A DNA stretch of 64,000 nucleotides from Microbacterium karelineae (GCF_009745985.1 NZ_WFIX01000191.1:186001-250000), one strand, 5' to 3'. Counted from the first letter of the stretch, positions 43,177-53,468 are shown. Numbers and translations are program-made. The notes: a model not told the origin generated them from the letters alone.

Positions 43177-44118
43177 TCAGAATCCGAGACGGAGCATCGT
43201 GATGCCGGGGAAGATGGCGAAGAGGACGGAGAGCGGCAGGAGGCCGAACACGAGGGGGATCATCATGAGGATCTCCTTGCGCCCTGCCGTCTCGATGAGG
43301 GAGCGCTTCGCGTCCTCCCGCGCGTCGGCCGCCTGCGCCTGCAGTGTCTCGGCGAGCGGCGAGCCGCGATCGATGGCCGCGACGGCGTGATCGATCGCGC
43401 GGGTCAGCACGGGCACCTGGAGGCGCCGTGTCATGGCGGTGAGCGCGTCGGCGAGCGTCGAGCCAGTGTCGACCTCGACGGCGACGGCGCGCAGCTCCGT
43501 CGTGAGCTCGCCCGTCCCGACGCCCGCGACGCGGCGCACGCTGCCGAACACGCCCTCGCCCGCCGAGAGGCACAGCGCCAGGAACTCGAGAACGGTCGGC
43601 AGCTCCTCCTCGATGCGGGCGATGCGCGCCCGCGCGCGTGACGTGAGGATGACGTCCCGCGCGACGGCGCCCGCGATGGCGCCGACGAGCGGAAGCGCGA
43701 CCGCGGGCGCGGTGAATCGCCCGGCGAACGCGACCACGACCACGAGCGCGGCCCCGGCGCCGCATCCGGCGATCGCCCATGCGAGCTGCTGGCCGCGGAA
43801 CGTCGCGACGTCGCCCCCGCGGCCCGCCTGTGCGAGGCGGCGCTCGAGCGCGTCGGAACCGCCCGCGAGATTCGCGAACCTCCCCTGTGCACGGTTCCAC
43901 ATCGAGCGCAGCCCGCCTGCGAGGGCCTCGGTCGGATCGCCCAGCACGGTCGGCAAGGTCGTGCCCGCGGGATCCGTGACATCGCGGATGTAGGGGGCGA
44001 GGCGGTGGATGAGGGCGGGCGCCCGCCACGACGGCAGCGCCGCCGCGATGCACCAGAGGCCGACTCCGAGCGCCCCGCCCAGCAGCACGGCGAGGGCGAG
44101 CTCGGTGGGATGGATCAT
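43177..44118 (-). CDS. tadC: TadC-type type II secretion system F-domain protein
   Basis: 313 aa from ATG 44118, overlapping the tadB stop by 4 bp. Membrane helices at the N-terminus, in the middle and at the C-terminus flank the T2SF domain (EEELPTVLEFLALCLSAGEGVFGSVRRVA...). TadB and TadC form the inner-membrane platform driven by the TadA ATPase. Confidence 0.88.
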   Translation of the reverse strand: MIHPTELALAVLLGGALGVGLWCIAAALPSWRAPALIHRLAPYIRDVTDPAGTTLPTVLGDPTEALAGGLRSMWNRAQGRFANLAGGSDALERRLAQAGRGGDVATFRGQQLAWAIAGCGAGAALVVVVAFAGRFTAPAVALPLVGAIAGAVARDVILTSRARARIARIEEELPTVLEFLALCLSAGEGVFGSVRRVAGVGTGELTTELRAVAVEVDTGSTLADALTAMTRRLQVPVLTRAIDHAVAAIDRGSPLAETLQAQAADAREDAKRSLIETAGRKEILMMIPLVFGLLPLSVLFAIFPGITMLRLGF

Positions 44119-44990
44119 GCGAACCACCTCCGCGGCTCCGGGAGCCGCCCGATCCGGAGCATGACCCGATACGACACGAACGAGACGACCGCTCCCACGC
44201 CGATGAGCGCCATGCCCGTCGGCGACGCGTAGGCCTCCGCGCCCTCGGGACGCAGTGACAGCATGCCGAGGACGACCCAGGGCGCGACGACGCCGAGGAC
44301 GGCTGCGCCGCGCGTCCACGACTGGCGCGACTCGACCTCGCCGCGCAGCGTCGCATCGGAGCGGATCGAGGTCGACAGCGCGCGCAGGACGGGCACGAGC
44401 TCTGTGCCGCCGACCTCGCGCGCCATGCGGAGCGTCTCGATGATCCGATCCGCCATGGGATCGGCGAGCGTCTGCTTGAGGCGGTCGATGCTCGACGGGA
44501 AATGTCCCGACGCGCGCATATCGCGGTCGAACTGCGCGAAGGCGGGGCGCAGCGACGCGGGCGCGGACTCGCCGAGCACCGCGACGGCGTCCGGCAGCGC
44601 CAGTCCCGCGCGGACGGATCCGACGAGAAGATCGCACACATCGGGCCAGAGCGCGCGCCGCTGCCGGACGAGTCGCGCGGACCGGGACCGAAGCCAGACG
44701 ACGGGGGCGAAGGCGGCCGCCGCACCCGCGAGCAGGGCGAGGGGCGCGGCGCCCGTCGCGAGCCAGGCGATCGCCGAGGCGAGCGCGGCGCAGGCGAGAA
44801 TCGCGACTCCGAGCACGCGCGGGGCGACGTGCGCGTGCCCTGCCGATTCGAGCAGGGCCGTCGCACGGCGCGAGAGCGCGCCCGCCCGCGCCTCGCGGAC
44901 GGCGCGCTCGCCGCGTGCGCGCGGCCACAGCCACGGCGAGGACGCCAGCAGCAGCCCCGCGCCGAGCAGCGCGCCGAGGAGGAGGATCAT
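44115..44990 (-). CDS. tadB: TadB-type type II secretion system F-domain protein
   Basis: 291 aa. Two N-terminal helices, the T2SF domain with LWPDVCDLLVGSVRAGLALPDAV and AREVGGTELVPVLRALSTSIR, and two C-terminal helices. Partner of TadC in the Tad platform. The start overlaps the tadA end by 4 bp. Confidence 0.88.
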   Translation of the reverse strand: MILLLGALLGAGLLLASSPWLWPRARGERAVREARAGALSRRATALLESAGHAHVAPRVLGVAILACAALASAIAWLATGAAPLALLAGAAAAFAPVVWLRSRSARLVRQRRALWPDVCDLLVGSVRAGLALPDAVAVLGESAPASLRPAFAQFDRDMRASGHFPSSIDRLKQTLADPMADRIIETLRMAREVGGTELVPVLRALSTSIRSDATLRGEVESRQSWTRGAAVLGVVAPWVVLGMLSLRPEGAEAYASPTGMALIGVGAVVSFVSYRVMLRIGRLPEPRRWFA

Positions 44991-46183
44991 GCCGCCCGCT
45001 CCGTTCGTCTGAGCGGGCGACGGTCGTCGCGCGGGCGCTCGGCGGGCGCCCGGAACACGGATCGCGCGACGGCGACCCCGTCCGAGACCTCCCCCGTCGG
45101 GGCGAGGACCTCCTCGACGTAGCGCTCGCCCTCCGGCGTGCGGGCGCAGTGCACGACGAGGTCGAGCGCGCTGGCGACGGCCGGCAGCACGAAGTCACGG
45201 TCGATGTTGCGCCCGGCCAGGAGCGGCAGGGCCGACAGCTTGACGAGGGCATCGGCCGCCGAGTTCGCGTGGATCGTCGCAGCGCCCGGCAGACCCGTGT
45301 TGAGCGCGAGCAGCAGGTCGAGGGCCTCGGCATCGCGCACCTCGCCGACGACGAGCCGGTCGGGCCTCATGCGCAGCGCCTCCTTCACCAGGCGGCGCAG
45401 CGTGATCTCGCCCGTGCCCTCGAGGCTCGGCTGGCGGCCCTGCATCGCAACGAGGTCGGGGGCATCGATCGACAGCTCGAACGTCTCCTCCACGGTGACG
45501 ATGCGCTGCTGGGGCCGGCAGGCCGAGACGAGGGCGCCGAGGAGCGTGGTCTTCCCCGCGTGGGTGGCGCCCGACACGAGGATCGACCGCCCCTCCCGCA
45601 TCGCCTCCCCGAGCGTGTCCGCCAGGCCGCGCGGCATCGAGCCGAGCGCGACGAGCCGGTCGAGCGAGCGCACACCGGGCAGGAACTTCCGGATGTTCAC
45701 GGCCCAGTGGCCGCGCGCGATGCCCGCGAGCACGACGTGGAGGCGGGATCCGTCGGGAAGCGACGCGTCCACGAACGGCTGGCTCACGTCGATACGGCGC
45801 CCCGTCGTGTGCAGCATCCGCTCGACGAGGTCGCGCACCTGCTCGTCGGTGAGCTCGAGGGGCACGCGCTCGGACACACCCCCGCGCGCGACGAACACCT
45901 CGCCCGGCCCGTTGATCCAGATCTCCTCGATCTCGTCGTCGTCGAGGAGCGGCTGCAGCGGGCCGTACCCCGCGACGGAGGCGACGACGACCTGCGCCGA
46001 TGCGTCGATGTCGTCGATCGGGCGGGATCCACGGGCCAGCGCATAGTCGTTGTGCCGCCGGATCTCGGCGATCGCCAGGCGCCGCACATCGGCGGCCGCC
46101 ACGTCACGGCGCTCCAGGACCGACTGGTCGCTGCGGATGCGCTCGCGGACGCGATCGACGATCTCCTGCTGCTCGGGACTCAC
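44987..46183 (-). CDS. tadA: TadA/CpaF-type secretion ATPase
   Basis: 398 aa. VirB11/PulE fold: EIWINGPGEVFV near the N-terminus, Walker A SGATHAGKTTLL, Asp box EETFEL, Walker B MRPDRLVVGEVRDAEA and the His box ATIHANSA. It powers assembly of Flp/Tad pili. It is the first gene of the operon, start GTG at 46183. No TadZ and no prepilin peptidase gene is seen in the window. Confidence 0.93.
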   Translation of the reverse strand: MSPEQQEIVDRVRERIRSDQSVLERRDVAAADVRRLAIAEIRRHNDYALARGSRPIDDIDASAQVVVASVAGYGPLQPLLDDDEIEEIWINGPGEVFVARGGVSERVPLELTDEQVRDLVERMLHTTGRRIDVSQPFVDASLPDGSRLHVVLAGIARGHWAVNIRKFLPGVRSLDRLVALGSMPRGLADTLGEAMREGRSILVSGATHAGKTTLLGALVSACRPQQRIVTVEETFELSIDAPDLVAMQGRQPSLEGTGEITLRRLVKEALRMRPDRLVVGEVRDAEALDLLLALNTGLPGAATIHANSAADALVKLSALPLLAGRNIDRDFVLPAVASALDLVVHCARTPEGERYVEEVLAPTGEVSDGVAVARSVFRAPAERPRDDRRPLRRTERAA

Positions 46184-46222
46184 CCGGCCAGCGTTGCAGA
46201 AATCGGCGATCAGCCTCGAAAG

Positions 46223-46231
46223 TTATCCACA
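46223..46231 (+). other. isolated DnaA-box-like 9-mer
   Basis: TTATCCACA, the strong DnaA box consensus, lies 40 bp upstream of tadA in the 79-bp gap to the phosphatase gene. There is no second box nearby, so it is not an origin. It may be fortuitous or a DnaA-responsive site. Confidence 0.35.
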
Positions 46232-46262
46232 GGCGGGGATTTCCCACCCCTGACCTGGTATT

Positions 46263-46730
46263 TCAGGGACGCGATCCGCGCACGGCCTCGACGATCCGCT
46301 CGGCGCCGGCCTCGATGATCTCGAGCGTCTCGTCGAAGCCGTCGCGGTCGCCGTACCAGGGGTCGGCGACATCGCGCGCGGCCGTGCCCGGCACGAACTC
46401 CATCCAGAGACGCGTGCGCTCGGGATCCGCGCCGCGGCGCACGAGGGCGTCGCGGTGCCGCTCGGTCATGGCGAGCACGAGATCGGCCGCCACGTCGTCG
46501 GTGTCGCCCACCCAGCGCGCGGCGCGCTCGGGTACGGCATAGCCGCGCGCCGCGAGCGCATCGGCGGCGCGCGGGTCGATCGGGTTCCCGACCTCCTCGG
46601 CGCTCACGCCCGACGAGACGACCTCGACGTCGAGCCCCGCCGCGGCCAGCCGGTCGCGCAGCACGACCTCGCCCATCGGCGAGCGGCAGATGTTCCCGGT
46701 GCAGACCACGGCGATCGTCGAGATGCTCAT
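46263..46730 (-). CDS. low-molecular-weight protein-tyrosine phosphatase
   Basis: 155 aa from ATG 46730; the upstream extension runs into tRNA-Leu. The P-loop VCTGNICRSP (C-x5-R-S) at the N-terminus and the late DPWYGDRDGFDET (general-acid Asp) are diagnostic. These cytosolic enzymes dephosphorylate Tyr residues, often of polysaccharide-export kinases, or act like arsenate reductase. Substrate unknown. Confidence 0.92.
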   Translation of the reverse strand: MSISTIAVVCTGNICRSPMGEVVLRDRLAAAGLDVEVVSSGVSAEEVGNPIDPRAADALAARGYAVPERAARWVGDTDDVAADLVLAMTERHRDALVRRGADPERTRLWMEFVPGTAARDVADPWYGDRDGFDETLEIIEAGAERIVEAVRGSRP

Positions 46731-46745
46731 CCGCCCAGCGTACGG

Positions 46746-46830
46746 TGGTGCGGGCGGCGGGACTCGAACCCGCACAGCCGAGGCCACAGGAACCTAAATC
46801 CTGCGTGTCTACCAGTTTCACCACGCCCGC
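46746..46830 (-). tRNA. tRNA-Leu (TAG)
   Basis: 85 nt including encoded CCA: acceptor GCGGGCG/CGCCCGC, D-loop GAAACTGGTAGAC, anticodon stem CAGGA/TCCTG with loop TTTAGGT giving anticodon TAG, a long variable arm (class II), T-arm GGTTCGAGTCC, discriminator A, then CCA. It lies 25 bp after the sugar-porter stop on the same strand. Confidence 0.95.
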
Positions 46831-46855
46831 AGGATCCTCAGTCTATGAGGCTCAC

Positions 46856-48277
46856 TCACGTCCCGCGTCTGACGTGGGCCTCGTCCGACATGTCCTCGAG
46901 CTCCATCCCCTTCGTCTCGGGCACGCGCCACAGCACGAAGAAGAACGACAGCAGCGCGAAGAACGTGTAGAAGCCGTAGGCGAACGTCAGGCTGATGTCG
47001 CTGAAGACGGGGAACGTCGTCGAGATGAAGAAGTTCGCCAGCCACTGGGCCGCGGCCGCGACGGCGAGGGCGCTCGCGCGGATCTGATTGGGGAACATCT
47101 CCCCCAGCAGCACCCAGACGATCGGCCCCCACGTCGCGCCGAAGCCGACGATGAAGAGGTTCGCGGAGATGAGCGCGATCACCGACCACGGCTGGCCGAG
47201 TGCCACCTCGCCGTCGATGACCGTCGCGAACGAGAACGCGACGGCCATCATGCCGAGCGAGAGCGCCATGAGCAGGGATCCGAACAGCAGCATCACCCGG
47301 CGGCCGACCTTGTCGACGAGGAGGATCGCGACGATCGTCGTCGCGATGTTCGTGATGGATCCGATGACGCTCGTCAGCATGGCGCTCGACTCGTCGAAGC
47401 CGACCGACTTCCAGAGCGTCGTCGAGTAGTAGAAGATCACATTGATGCCGACGAACTGCTGGAACATGCTCAGCAGGATGCCGACCCAGACGATCGGCTT
47501 GAGGCCGAGCGTGCGCCCGACGAGATCCCTCAGGCTCTCCTTCTCGGTGTTGTTCAGCGAGCTGCGGATCTGGCCGATGCGCCCCACGACGTCGATCTCG
47601 CCCGTGTAGGTCTCGAGGACCTTCGCGGCCTTCTCCTCGTCGTGGCGCAGCACGAGGTAGCGCGGCGATTCGGGCAGGCGCAGCGCGATCAGGCCGTACA
47701 CGAGGGCCGGGATCGCCTCGGCCATGAACATCCAGCGCCAGGCCGGGAGGCCCGCCCACAGCACCTCGCCCGCGCCCCCGCTGAACGCGGCGAGCATGGC
47801 GTTCGACAGGAGCGCGACGAAGATGCCGGTCACGATCGCGAGCTGCTGCAGGGATCCGAGCCGGCCGCGCACGCGCGCGGGCGATACCTCGGCGATGTAC
47901 GCGGGCGCGATGACCGACGCGGCGCCGACGCCGAGCCCTCCCACCACGCGCCAGATGATGAGGTCGACGACGCCGATCGCGAGGCCGGACCCGATCGCCG
48001 AGATGAGGAAGAGGGCGGCCGCGACGATCATGACGGGGACGCGCCCGTACCTGTTCGCGATCGAACCGGCGAACCACGCGCCCGCCGCGCAGCCGAGCAG
48101 CGCCGTCGACACGGCGAAGCCCTTCACGACGGCGCTGAGCGCGAACTCGTCGGCGAGCGCGTCGACCGCGCCGTTGATGACGGCGGTGTCGAAGCCGAAG
48201 AGGAATCCGCCGAGGGCGGCGGCGATCGCGATGCCGATCACCTGCCCGTGGATGCGTGGTGCTGCCGATTGCGTCAT
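46856..48277 (-). CDS. sugar porter family MFS transporter
   Basis: 473 aa, twelve TM helices. Sugar-porter signatures: NRYGRVPVMIVAAALF (loop 2-3), RVVGGLGVGAASVIAPAYIAEVSP (TM4), the central PESPRYLVL box, QQFVGINVIFYY (TM7) and a C-terminal PETKG. It is an H+-sugar symporter; hexose or polyol specificity cannot be read. ATG 48277. Confidence 0.93.
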   Translation of the reverse strand: MTQSAAPRIHGQVIGIAIAAALGGFLFGFDTAVINGAVDALADEFALSAVVKGFAVSTALLGCAAGAWFAGSIANRYGRVPVMIVAAALFLISAIGSGLAIGVVDLIIWRVVGGLGVGAASVIAPAYIAEVSPARVRGRLGSLQQLAIVTGIFVALLSNAMLAAFSGGAGEVLWAGLPAWRWMFMAEAIPALVYGLIALRLPESPRYLVLRHDEEKAAKVLETYTGEIDVVGRIGQIRSSLNNTEKESLRDLVGRTLGLKPIVWVGILLSMFQQFVGINVIFYYSTTLWKSVGFDESSAMLTSVIGSITNIATTIVAILLVDKVGRRVMLLFGSLLMALSLGMMAVAFSFATVIDGEVALGQPWSVIALISANLFIVGFGATWGPIVWVLLGEMFPNQIRASALAVAAAAQWLANFFISTTFPVFSDISLTFAYGFYTFFALLSFFFVLWRVPETKGMELEDMSDEAHVRRGT

Positions 48278-48380
48278 CTCACCGCTCCTTCGCGTCCTGC
48301 GAGAGCGTCTCCGTCGACGCGCTCATGCTGTGACAGTAGCGGCATCGCCCCGGCCGCGACAGCACCCGCGCGTGTCGGCG

Positions 48381-49814
48381 TCAGACCCGCACGAGATCGA
48401 TCGCCCCGCGCGCGATATCGGCCTTCTCGACGCGCACTCGGATCACGGTGCCCAGCTCGGCGGAGCCCGGAACCGTCGCCGTCACGAACGGATCCGCGAT
48501 CTGCACCCGCGTGCCGCCGCCGGTTCGGGCGACGGCGACGGCGTCGAACGCGTCGCCGATGCGGCTCGACAGCACGGCGGCCTCCACGCGGTCGACGCAG
48601 CCGTTCTCGAGGCGGCCCGCGAGCGTTCCCGTCCTCTGCATGATCGGAGGCAGCTCCTCCAGCGCATCGCGGGCCCAGCCGGGCACATCCCTCCCGTTCG
48701 CCTCGGCCTCGCAGATGGCGAGCACGTATCGATCGACGAGGCGCCGCAGCGGCGCCGTCGCGTGCGCATAGGGCGCGCCGATCGCGGCCTGCTCGATCTC
48801 CTCCGGCGGCTCGCCGTCGAACGCCGCGTAGCCGGCGCCGCGGAACAGCGCGGTCGCGGCGTGCATGATCGCGGAGGTCACGGGATCCGCCCTGTCGAGC
48901 CCGCGCAGGTACGCGCCGTAGTCGACGCCCTCGCCCCACGGCCGGCCGAGCATGCGGGCGCGGCGCCGGAACTCGGCGATCGCGTCGTCCTCGGGCCGCG
49001 GCATCGTGCGGAGGATCCCGACGCCCGCATCGAGCATGAGGCGCGCCGCCTGCATGCCCGTCATGAGCGAGACCTGCGCGTTCCACTCCTCCACGTCGAG
49101 CGAGATTCGGGCCCGCAGCACGTAGCGGCCGTCCTCCTCGAGCACCTCCTCCTCGGGAACGCTGAGGCTGGCTCCGCCGCGGGCGGCCTCGAGCCCGACG
49201 CGCAACGGCCCGATCTCGGCGAGCAGGGCGATCTCGTCCGGGGCGGATCCGTCGTCGATCGCGGCCTGCGCCTCGTCGTAGGTCCAGCGCCGGACCGACC
49301 GCACCCACGCGCGCTCGAGCGCGGTCTCCGCGACGCGGCCGTCGGCGGCGAGCGCGAAGCGCCAGACATACGCCCGGCGCCGTTCGTCGGGCAGCAGCGA
49401 GGCGCCGTCGTGCGCGATCGGATCCGGATGCAGCCCCGTGGATCCGTCGGGCGCGTACAGCGTCTGGCCGCGCTCGCGCGTCTCGCGATCGAGGGCGCCT
49501 CCCGGCGCGACGAACGCGGCGAGGTCGGCGATCGCGTAGCGCACGACGAAGCCGTCGCCGTCTCGCGAGAGGTGCATCGCCTGGTCGAGGTCACGGGATC
49601 CCTCGGGATCGATCGTGTGGAACGGAAGATCCCCGAGGTCGACGCGGGCGGCGTCGGATCCGTCGACCGCCTCACTCGCCGCGACGACCCGCTCGGCCTC
49701 GCCCACCGCCTCCGGCGGGTACGCATCGGGAACCCCGATCTCGGCCCGCAGCGCCGCGAACGACTCGGCGAGGGCGGCGGCGGACGGCGACAGTCGAGCG
49801 GAGCGCGCGGTCAT
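48381..49814 (-). CDS. RNB-domain ribonuclease (RNase II family), short form
   Basis: 477 aa. RNB core with TIDPEGSRDLDQAMHL and VRYAIADLAAFVAPGG (catalytic acidic cluster D-x-D-D), ATAPLRRLVDRYV and a C-terminal beta segment. The N-terminal cold-shock domains and S1 domain of RNase II/R are absent, as in many actinobacterial homologues. A 3'-5' exoribonuclease is expected. Confidence 0.9.
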   Translation of the reverse strand: MTARSARLSPSAAALAESFAALRAEIGVPDAYPPEAVGEAERVVAASEAVDGSDAARVDLGDLPFHTIDPEGSRDLDQAMHLSRDGDGFVVRYAIADLAAFVAPGGALDRETRERGQTLYAPDGSTGLHPDPIAHDGASLLPDERRRAYVWRFALAADGRVAETALERAWVRSVRRWTYDEAQAAIDDGSAPDEIALLAEIGPLRVGLEAARGGASLSVPEEEVLEEDGRYVLRARISLDVEEWNAQVSLMTGMQAARLMLDAGVGILRTMPRPEDDAIAEFRRRARMLGRPWGEGVDYGAYLRGLDRADPVTSAIMHAATALFRGAGYAAFDGEPPEEIEQAAIGAPYAHATAPLRRLVDRYVLAICEAEANGRDVPGWARDALEELPPIMQRTGTLAGRLENGCVDRVEAAVLSSRIGDAFDAVAVARTGGGTRVQIADPFVTATVPGSAELGTVIRVRVEKADIARGAIDLVRV

Positions 49815-49900
49815 GCAGCCAGACTACAAAGAGTCCGCAGTTCCTCATCGAGTCCGCTGCGATTCACGCCGGACTCGGCGAAGACCTGTGGACGCGCGGC

Positions 49901-50488
49901 CTACAGCGTCTTGAGGAGCGGCACGAGCGCCTCGAGGGCGCGGGCGCGGTGCGAGACCGCGTTCTTCTCGTCCGCCGTGAGCTCGGCCGCTGTGCGATCC
50001 GATCCCTCGGGCACGAAGATCGGGTCGTATCCGAATCCGCCCTCGCCGCGCGGCGCCGTCGCGAGACGCCCCGGCCAGATCCCCTCGACGGTGTGCTCCG
50101 CGCCGCCCGGCGTCACGAGCGCGACCACCGAGGTGTAGTGCGCCGACCGATCCTCGGGCCGCGCGAGATCCGACAGCTGGTCGAGCAGAAGCGCGAGGTT
50201 GGCGGCATCGTCCTTGGCGTGCCCGGCCCAGTAGGCGGAGAACACGCCGGGCGATCCGCCGAGCACGTCCACGCACACGCCGGAGTCGTCCGCGAGGGCG
50301 ACGAGGCCCGTGTGCGCCGCGGCGGCGCGCGCCTTGATGAGGGCGTTCTGCGCGAACGTCGTGCCGTCCTCGACCGGCTCAGGGCCGTCATACCCGACGA
50401 CCTCGACGTCGGGGCGCACGCGCGAGACGATGCCCTGCAGCTCGGCGACCTTGTGCGCGTTGTGCGTCGCGAGGACGATCCGCGTCAC
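49901..50488 (-). CDS. rdgB: dITP/XTP pyrophosphatase
   Basis: 195 aa from GTG 50488, where the conserved [13 protein letters not shown] begins. The catalytic [20 protein letters not shown] and GFGYDPIF motifs identify the Ham1/RdgB family, which hydrolyses non-canonical purine NTPs. The start overlaps the rph stop by 4 bp (GTGA), the usual rph-rdgB pairing. Confidence 0.95.
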   Translation of the reverse strand: MTRIVLATHNAHKVAELQGIVSRVRPDVEVVGYDGPEPVEDGTTFAQNALIKARAAAAHTGLVALADDSGVCVDVLGGSPGVFSAYWAGHAKDDAANLALLLDQLSDLARPEDRSAHYTSVVALVTPGGAEHTVEGIWPGRLATAPRGEGGFGYDPIFVPEGSDRTAAELTADEKNAVSHRARALEALVPLLKTL

Positions 50489-51219
50489 AGGGCCGCCCCG
50501 AGGGCGCTCTTCTGGATCTCGGTGAGGTCGGCGCACCCCTGCGCGCCGAGCTCGAGCAGGCGGTCGAGCTCGGCCTTGTCGAACGGCGCGCCCTCCGCGG
50601 TGCCCTGCACCTCGATGAACTTCCCGGATCCCGTCATGACGATGTTCATGTCGGTCTCGGCACGGGAGTCCTCCTCATACGGCAGATCGAGCATCGGTGC
50701 GCCGTCGATGATGCCGACCGAGATCGCCGCGACGCTGTCCGAGAGCGGCGTCGCCTTCTTCGCGATGAAGCCCTTCTCGCGCCCCCATTCGATCGCGTCG
50801 GTGAGGGCGACGAACGCGCCCGTGATCGACGCCGTGCGGGTTCCGCCATCGGCCTGCAGGACGTCGCAGTCGATGACGATCGTGTTCTCGCCGAGCGCCT
50901 TCGTGTCGACGACGGCGCGCAGCGCGCGGCCGATGAGGCGCGAGATCTCGTGCGTGCGACCGCCGACCTTGCCCTTGATGCTCTCGCGCGTCGAGCGCTC
51001 GTTCGTGGCGCGCGGCAGCATCGCGTACTCCGCCGTCACCCACCCTTTGCCCTTGCCCGTGAGCCAGCGCGGCACGCCGTTCGTGAAGCTCGCGGTGCAC
51101 AGCACCTTCGTGTCGCCGAAGCTGATGAGCGCAGAGCCCTCGGCCTGCGCGCTCCAGCCGCGCTCGATCGTCACAGGGCGGAGCTCATCGGGGGTGCGTC
51201 CGTCGGCACGCGTGGTCAT
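50485..51219 (-). CDS. rph: ribonuclease PH
   Basis: 244 aa from ATG 51219. [48 protein letters not shown] and [15 protein letters not shown] are RNase PH motifs. It trims tRNA 3' ends by phosphorolysis. It is between murI (22 bp upstream) and rdgB in one operon. The longer open frame to 51570 is a murI shadow. Confidence 0.96.
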   Translation of the reverse strand: MTTRADGRTPDELRPVTIERGWSAQAEGSALISFGDTKVLCTASFTNGVPRWLTGKGKGWVTAEYAMLPRATNERSTRESIKGKVGGRTHEISRLIGRALRAVVDTKALGENTIVIDCDVLQADGGTRTASITGAFVALTDAIEWGREKGFIAKKATPLSDSVAAISVGIIDGAPMLDLPYEEDSRAETDMNIVMTGSGKFIEVQGTAEGAPFDKAELDRLLELGAQGCADLTEIQKSALGAAL

Positions 51220-51241
51220 ATCGGATCCCTTCGGGTCGTCT

Positions 51242-52087
51242 TCAGGAGGTGAGGCCTGTGGTGCCGCGCAGTTCGCGGAGGTCGATCTGGCCGGTGCGGA
51301 CGAGGCGCACATCGCGCACCTCGGCGCCCAGCAGGCGGTTGGCGAGAGCGACGAAGCCTGTGGAGTCGGCCCCCGTCGCCTCGTATGTGTGGGTCGGGAT
51401 CGCATCGGGACCCGCGAGGAGGTCCCGCGCGACGAGCTCGCGGAAGACGTCCTTCGCCGTCTCCGTGTCGCTCGAGACGAGCGACACCTCCGATCCCATG
51501 ATGTAGCTGATCGCGCCCCTGAGGAACGGGTAGTGGGTGCAGCCGAGCACGACGGTGTCGACGTCCGCATCCTGCAGCGGCGCGAGATACTCGGCCGCGA
51601 CCGCGAACAACTCCGGTGACTGGGTCACGCCCGATTCGACGAACTCGACGAAGCGGGGGCAGGCCGCCGGGAACACCTCGATGCCGGGGCTGATGCGGAG
51701 CATGTCCTGGTACGCGCCGGATCCGATCGTGCCGGCCGTGCCGATGACGCCGATGCGGCCGCTGCGGCTCGTCGCGATCGCCGTGCGCACGGCCGGCCGG
51801 ATCACCTCGACGACGGGCACGTCATAGCGCTCGCGCGCGTCGTGCAGGAGCGCGGCGGACGCCGTGTTGCACGCGATGACGAGCATCTTCACGCCCTGCT
51901 CGACGAGCGTGTCGAGCACCTCGAGCCCGTAGCGACGCACATCGGCGATGGGCTTCGGCCCGTACGGCGAATGCAGGGTGTCACCCACGTAGAGGAGGGA
52001 CTCGCGCGGCAGCAGATCGCGCACGGCGCGCGCCACGGTGAGTCCGCCGACGCCTGAATCGAAGATCCCGATCGGCGAGTTGTCCAC
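51242..52087 (-). CDS. murI: glutamate racemase
   Basis: 281 aa. [15 protein letters not shown] (first catalytic-loop region), [12 protein letters not shown] with the first active-site Cys, and [11 protein letters not shown] with the second. It supplies D-Glu for peptidoglycan. It heads the murI-rph-rdgB operon and is divergent from pncB. Confidence 0.95.
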   Translation of the reverse strand: MDNSPIGIFDSGVGGLTVARAVRDLLPRESLLYVGDTLHSPYGPKPIADVRRYGLEVLDTLVEQGVKMLVIACNTASAALLHDARERYDVPVVEVIRPAVRTAIATSRSGRIGVIGTAGTIGSGAYQDMLRISPGIEVFPAACPRFVEFVESGVTQSPELFAVAAEYLAPLQDADVDTVVLGCTHYPFLRGAISYIMGSEVSLVSSDTETAKDVFRELVARDLLAGPDAIPTHTYEATGADSTGFVALANRLLGAEVRDVRLVRTGQIDLRELRGTTGLTS

Positions 52088-52137
52088 CCCTCCACCCTAC
52101 GCGCCGCGCCCGCGGGCTCGCCGCTAGAGTGGCGTGC

Positions 52138-53460
52138 ATGTCTGCCTCGACGGCGCTCCTGACGGACCGCTACGAACTCACGATGCTCGACGCCTCCCTC
52201 CGGGACGGCACCGCGCACCGCCGCTGCGTCTTCGAGCTCTTCGGGCGTCGTCTCTCGGGCGGGCGGCGATTCGGCGTCGTCGCCGGCCAGGGACGCCTGA
52301 TGAGCCTCCTGCGCGATTTCCGCTTCGGCGACGACGAGCTGCGCTTCCTGCGCGACGAGAACATCGTGAGCGCCTCGACAGTCGCCTACCTCGAGGGGTA
52401 CCGCTTCGGCGGATCCATCGAGGGCTACCGCGAGGGCGAGCTGTACTTCCCCGGATCCCCCCTCCTCACGGTCGAGGGGAGCTTCGCCGACGCCGTGATC
52501 CTCGAGACCCTCGCCCTCAGCGTCCTCAACTACGACTCGGCCGTCGCGACGGCGGCCGCCCGCATGAGCGTCGCGGCCGGCGAGCGCCCGCTCGCCGAGA
52601 TGGGATCCCGCCGCGCCCCCGAGCACGGCGCAGTCGCGGCGGCGCGCGCCGCCTACATCGCCGGCTTCACGGCCACGAGCAACCTCGAGGCGGGCCGCAC
52701 ATGGGGCGTGCCGACGATGGGCACGGCCGCGCACGCGTGGACCCTGCTGCACGACACAGAGGTCGATGCCTTCCGCGCCCAGGTCGACGCGATGGGCGCC
52801 GGCACGACGCTCCTCGTCGACACCTACGACATCCCCGAGGGCGTGCGCCGCGCCGTCGAGATCGGCGGACGCGAGCTCGGCGGGGTGCGCATCGACTCGG
52901 GCGATCTCCCCCTCGTCGCCGCGGCCGTGCGCGATCAGCTCGACGAGCTGGGGAACACGCGCACGCGGGTCACCGTGACGAGCGACCTCGACGAGTACGC
53001 GATCGCCGCGCTCGCGGCCTCACCCGTCGACGCGTACGGCGTCGGCACCTCGCTCGTGACGGGATCCGGCTATCCGACGGCGGGGCTCGTGTACAAGCTG
53101 GTCGCGCGCGAGAACGCGTCCGGCGAGTGGGTGTCGGTCGCGAAGAAGGCGCAGGACAAGGGATCGCGCGGCGGCCGCAAGACGGCGTATCGCCGCATCG
53201 ACCACGGAGTCGCGACCGCCGAGGTCGTGCGCGTATCCGACGCGCTCCGCGTCGAGGCGGGTCCCGCGCCCGATTCGGACGACCGGCCGCTCGTCGTGCC
53301 GTTCGTGACGTCAGGCGAGTTCGACGCGGGCCACGAGGGCCCGGCCGGCGTCCGCGCCGCGCGCGAACATCACCTCGCGGTGCGCCGCGAGCTCCCCGTG
53401 CACGCCCTCGCGCTCAGCAAGTCGGATCCCGCGCTCCCGACGATCGCCGCGACCCCCTGA
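52138..53460 (+). CDS. pncB: nicotinate phosphoribosyltransferase
   Basis: 440 aa from ATG 52138. TDRYELTMLDASLRDG, the histidine-bearing RRAPEHGAVAAARAA (autophosphorylated His region), GVRIDSGDLP, TSDLDEY and GVGTSLVTG are NAPRTase signatures. It joins nicotinate with PRPP to salvage NAD. A bidirectional terminator hairpin follows. Confidence 0.94.
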   Translation: MSASTALLTDRYELTMLDASLRDGTAHRRCVFELFGRRLSGGRRFGVVAGQGRLMSLLRDFRFGDDELRFLRDENIVSASTVAYLEGYRFGGSIEGYREGELYFPGSPLLTVEGSFADAVILETLALSVLNYDSAVATAAARMSVAAGERPLAEMGSRRAPEHGAVAAARAAYIAGFTATSNLEAGRTWGVPTMGTAAHAWTLLHDTEVDAFRAQVDAMGAGTTLLVDTYDIPEGVRRAVEIGGRELGGVRIDSGDLPLVAAAVRDQLDELGNTRTRVTVTSDLDEYAIAALAASPVDAYGVGTSLVTGSGYPTAGLVYKLVARENASGEWVSVAKKAQDKGSRGGRKTAYRRIDHGVATAEVVRVSDALRVEAGPAPDSDDRPLVVPFVTSGEFDAGHEGPAGVRAAREHHLAVRRELPVHALALSKSDPALPTIAATP

Positions 53461-53468
53461 CACCCGAC

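Noticed and set aside
46223-46231. Origin of replication from the DnaA-box 9-mer
   Set aside because: A single box, with no AT-rich element, dnaA, dnaN or cluster of boxes nearby.
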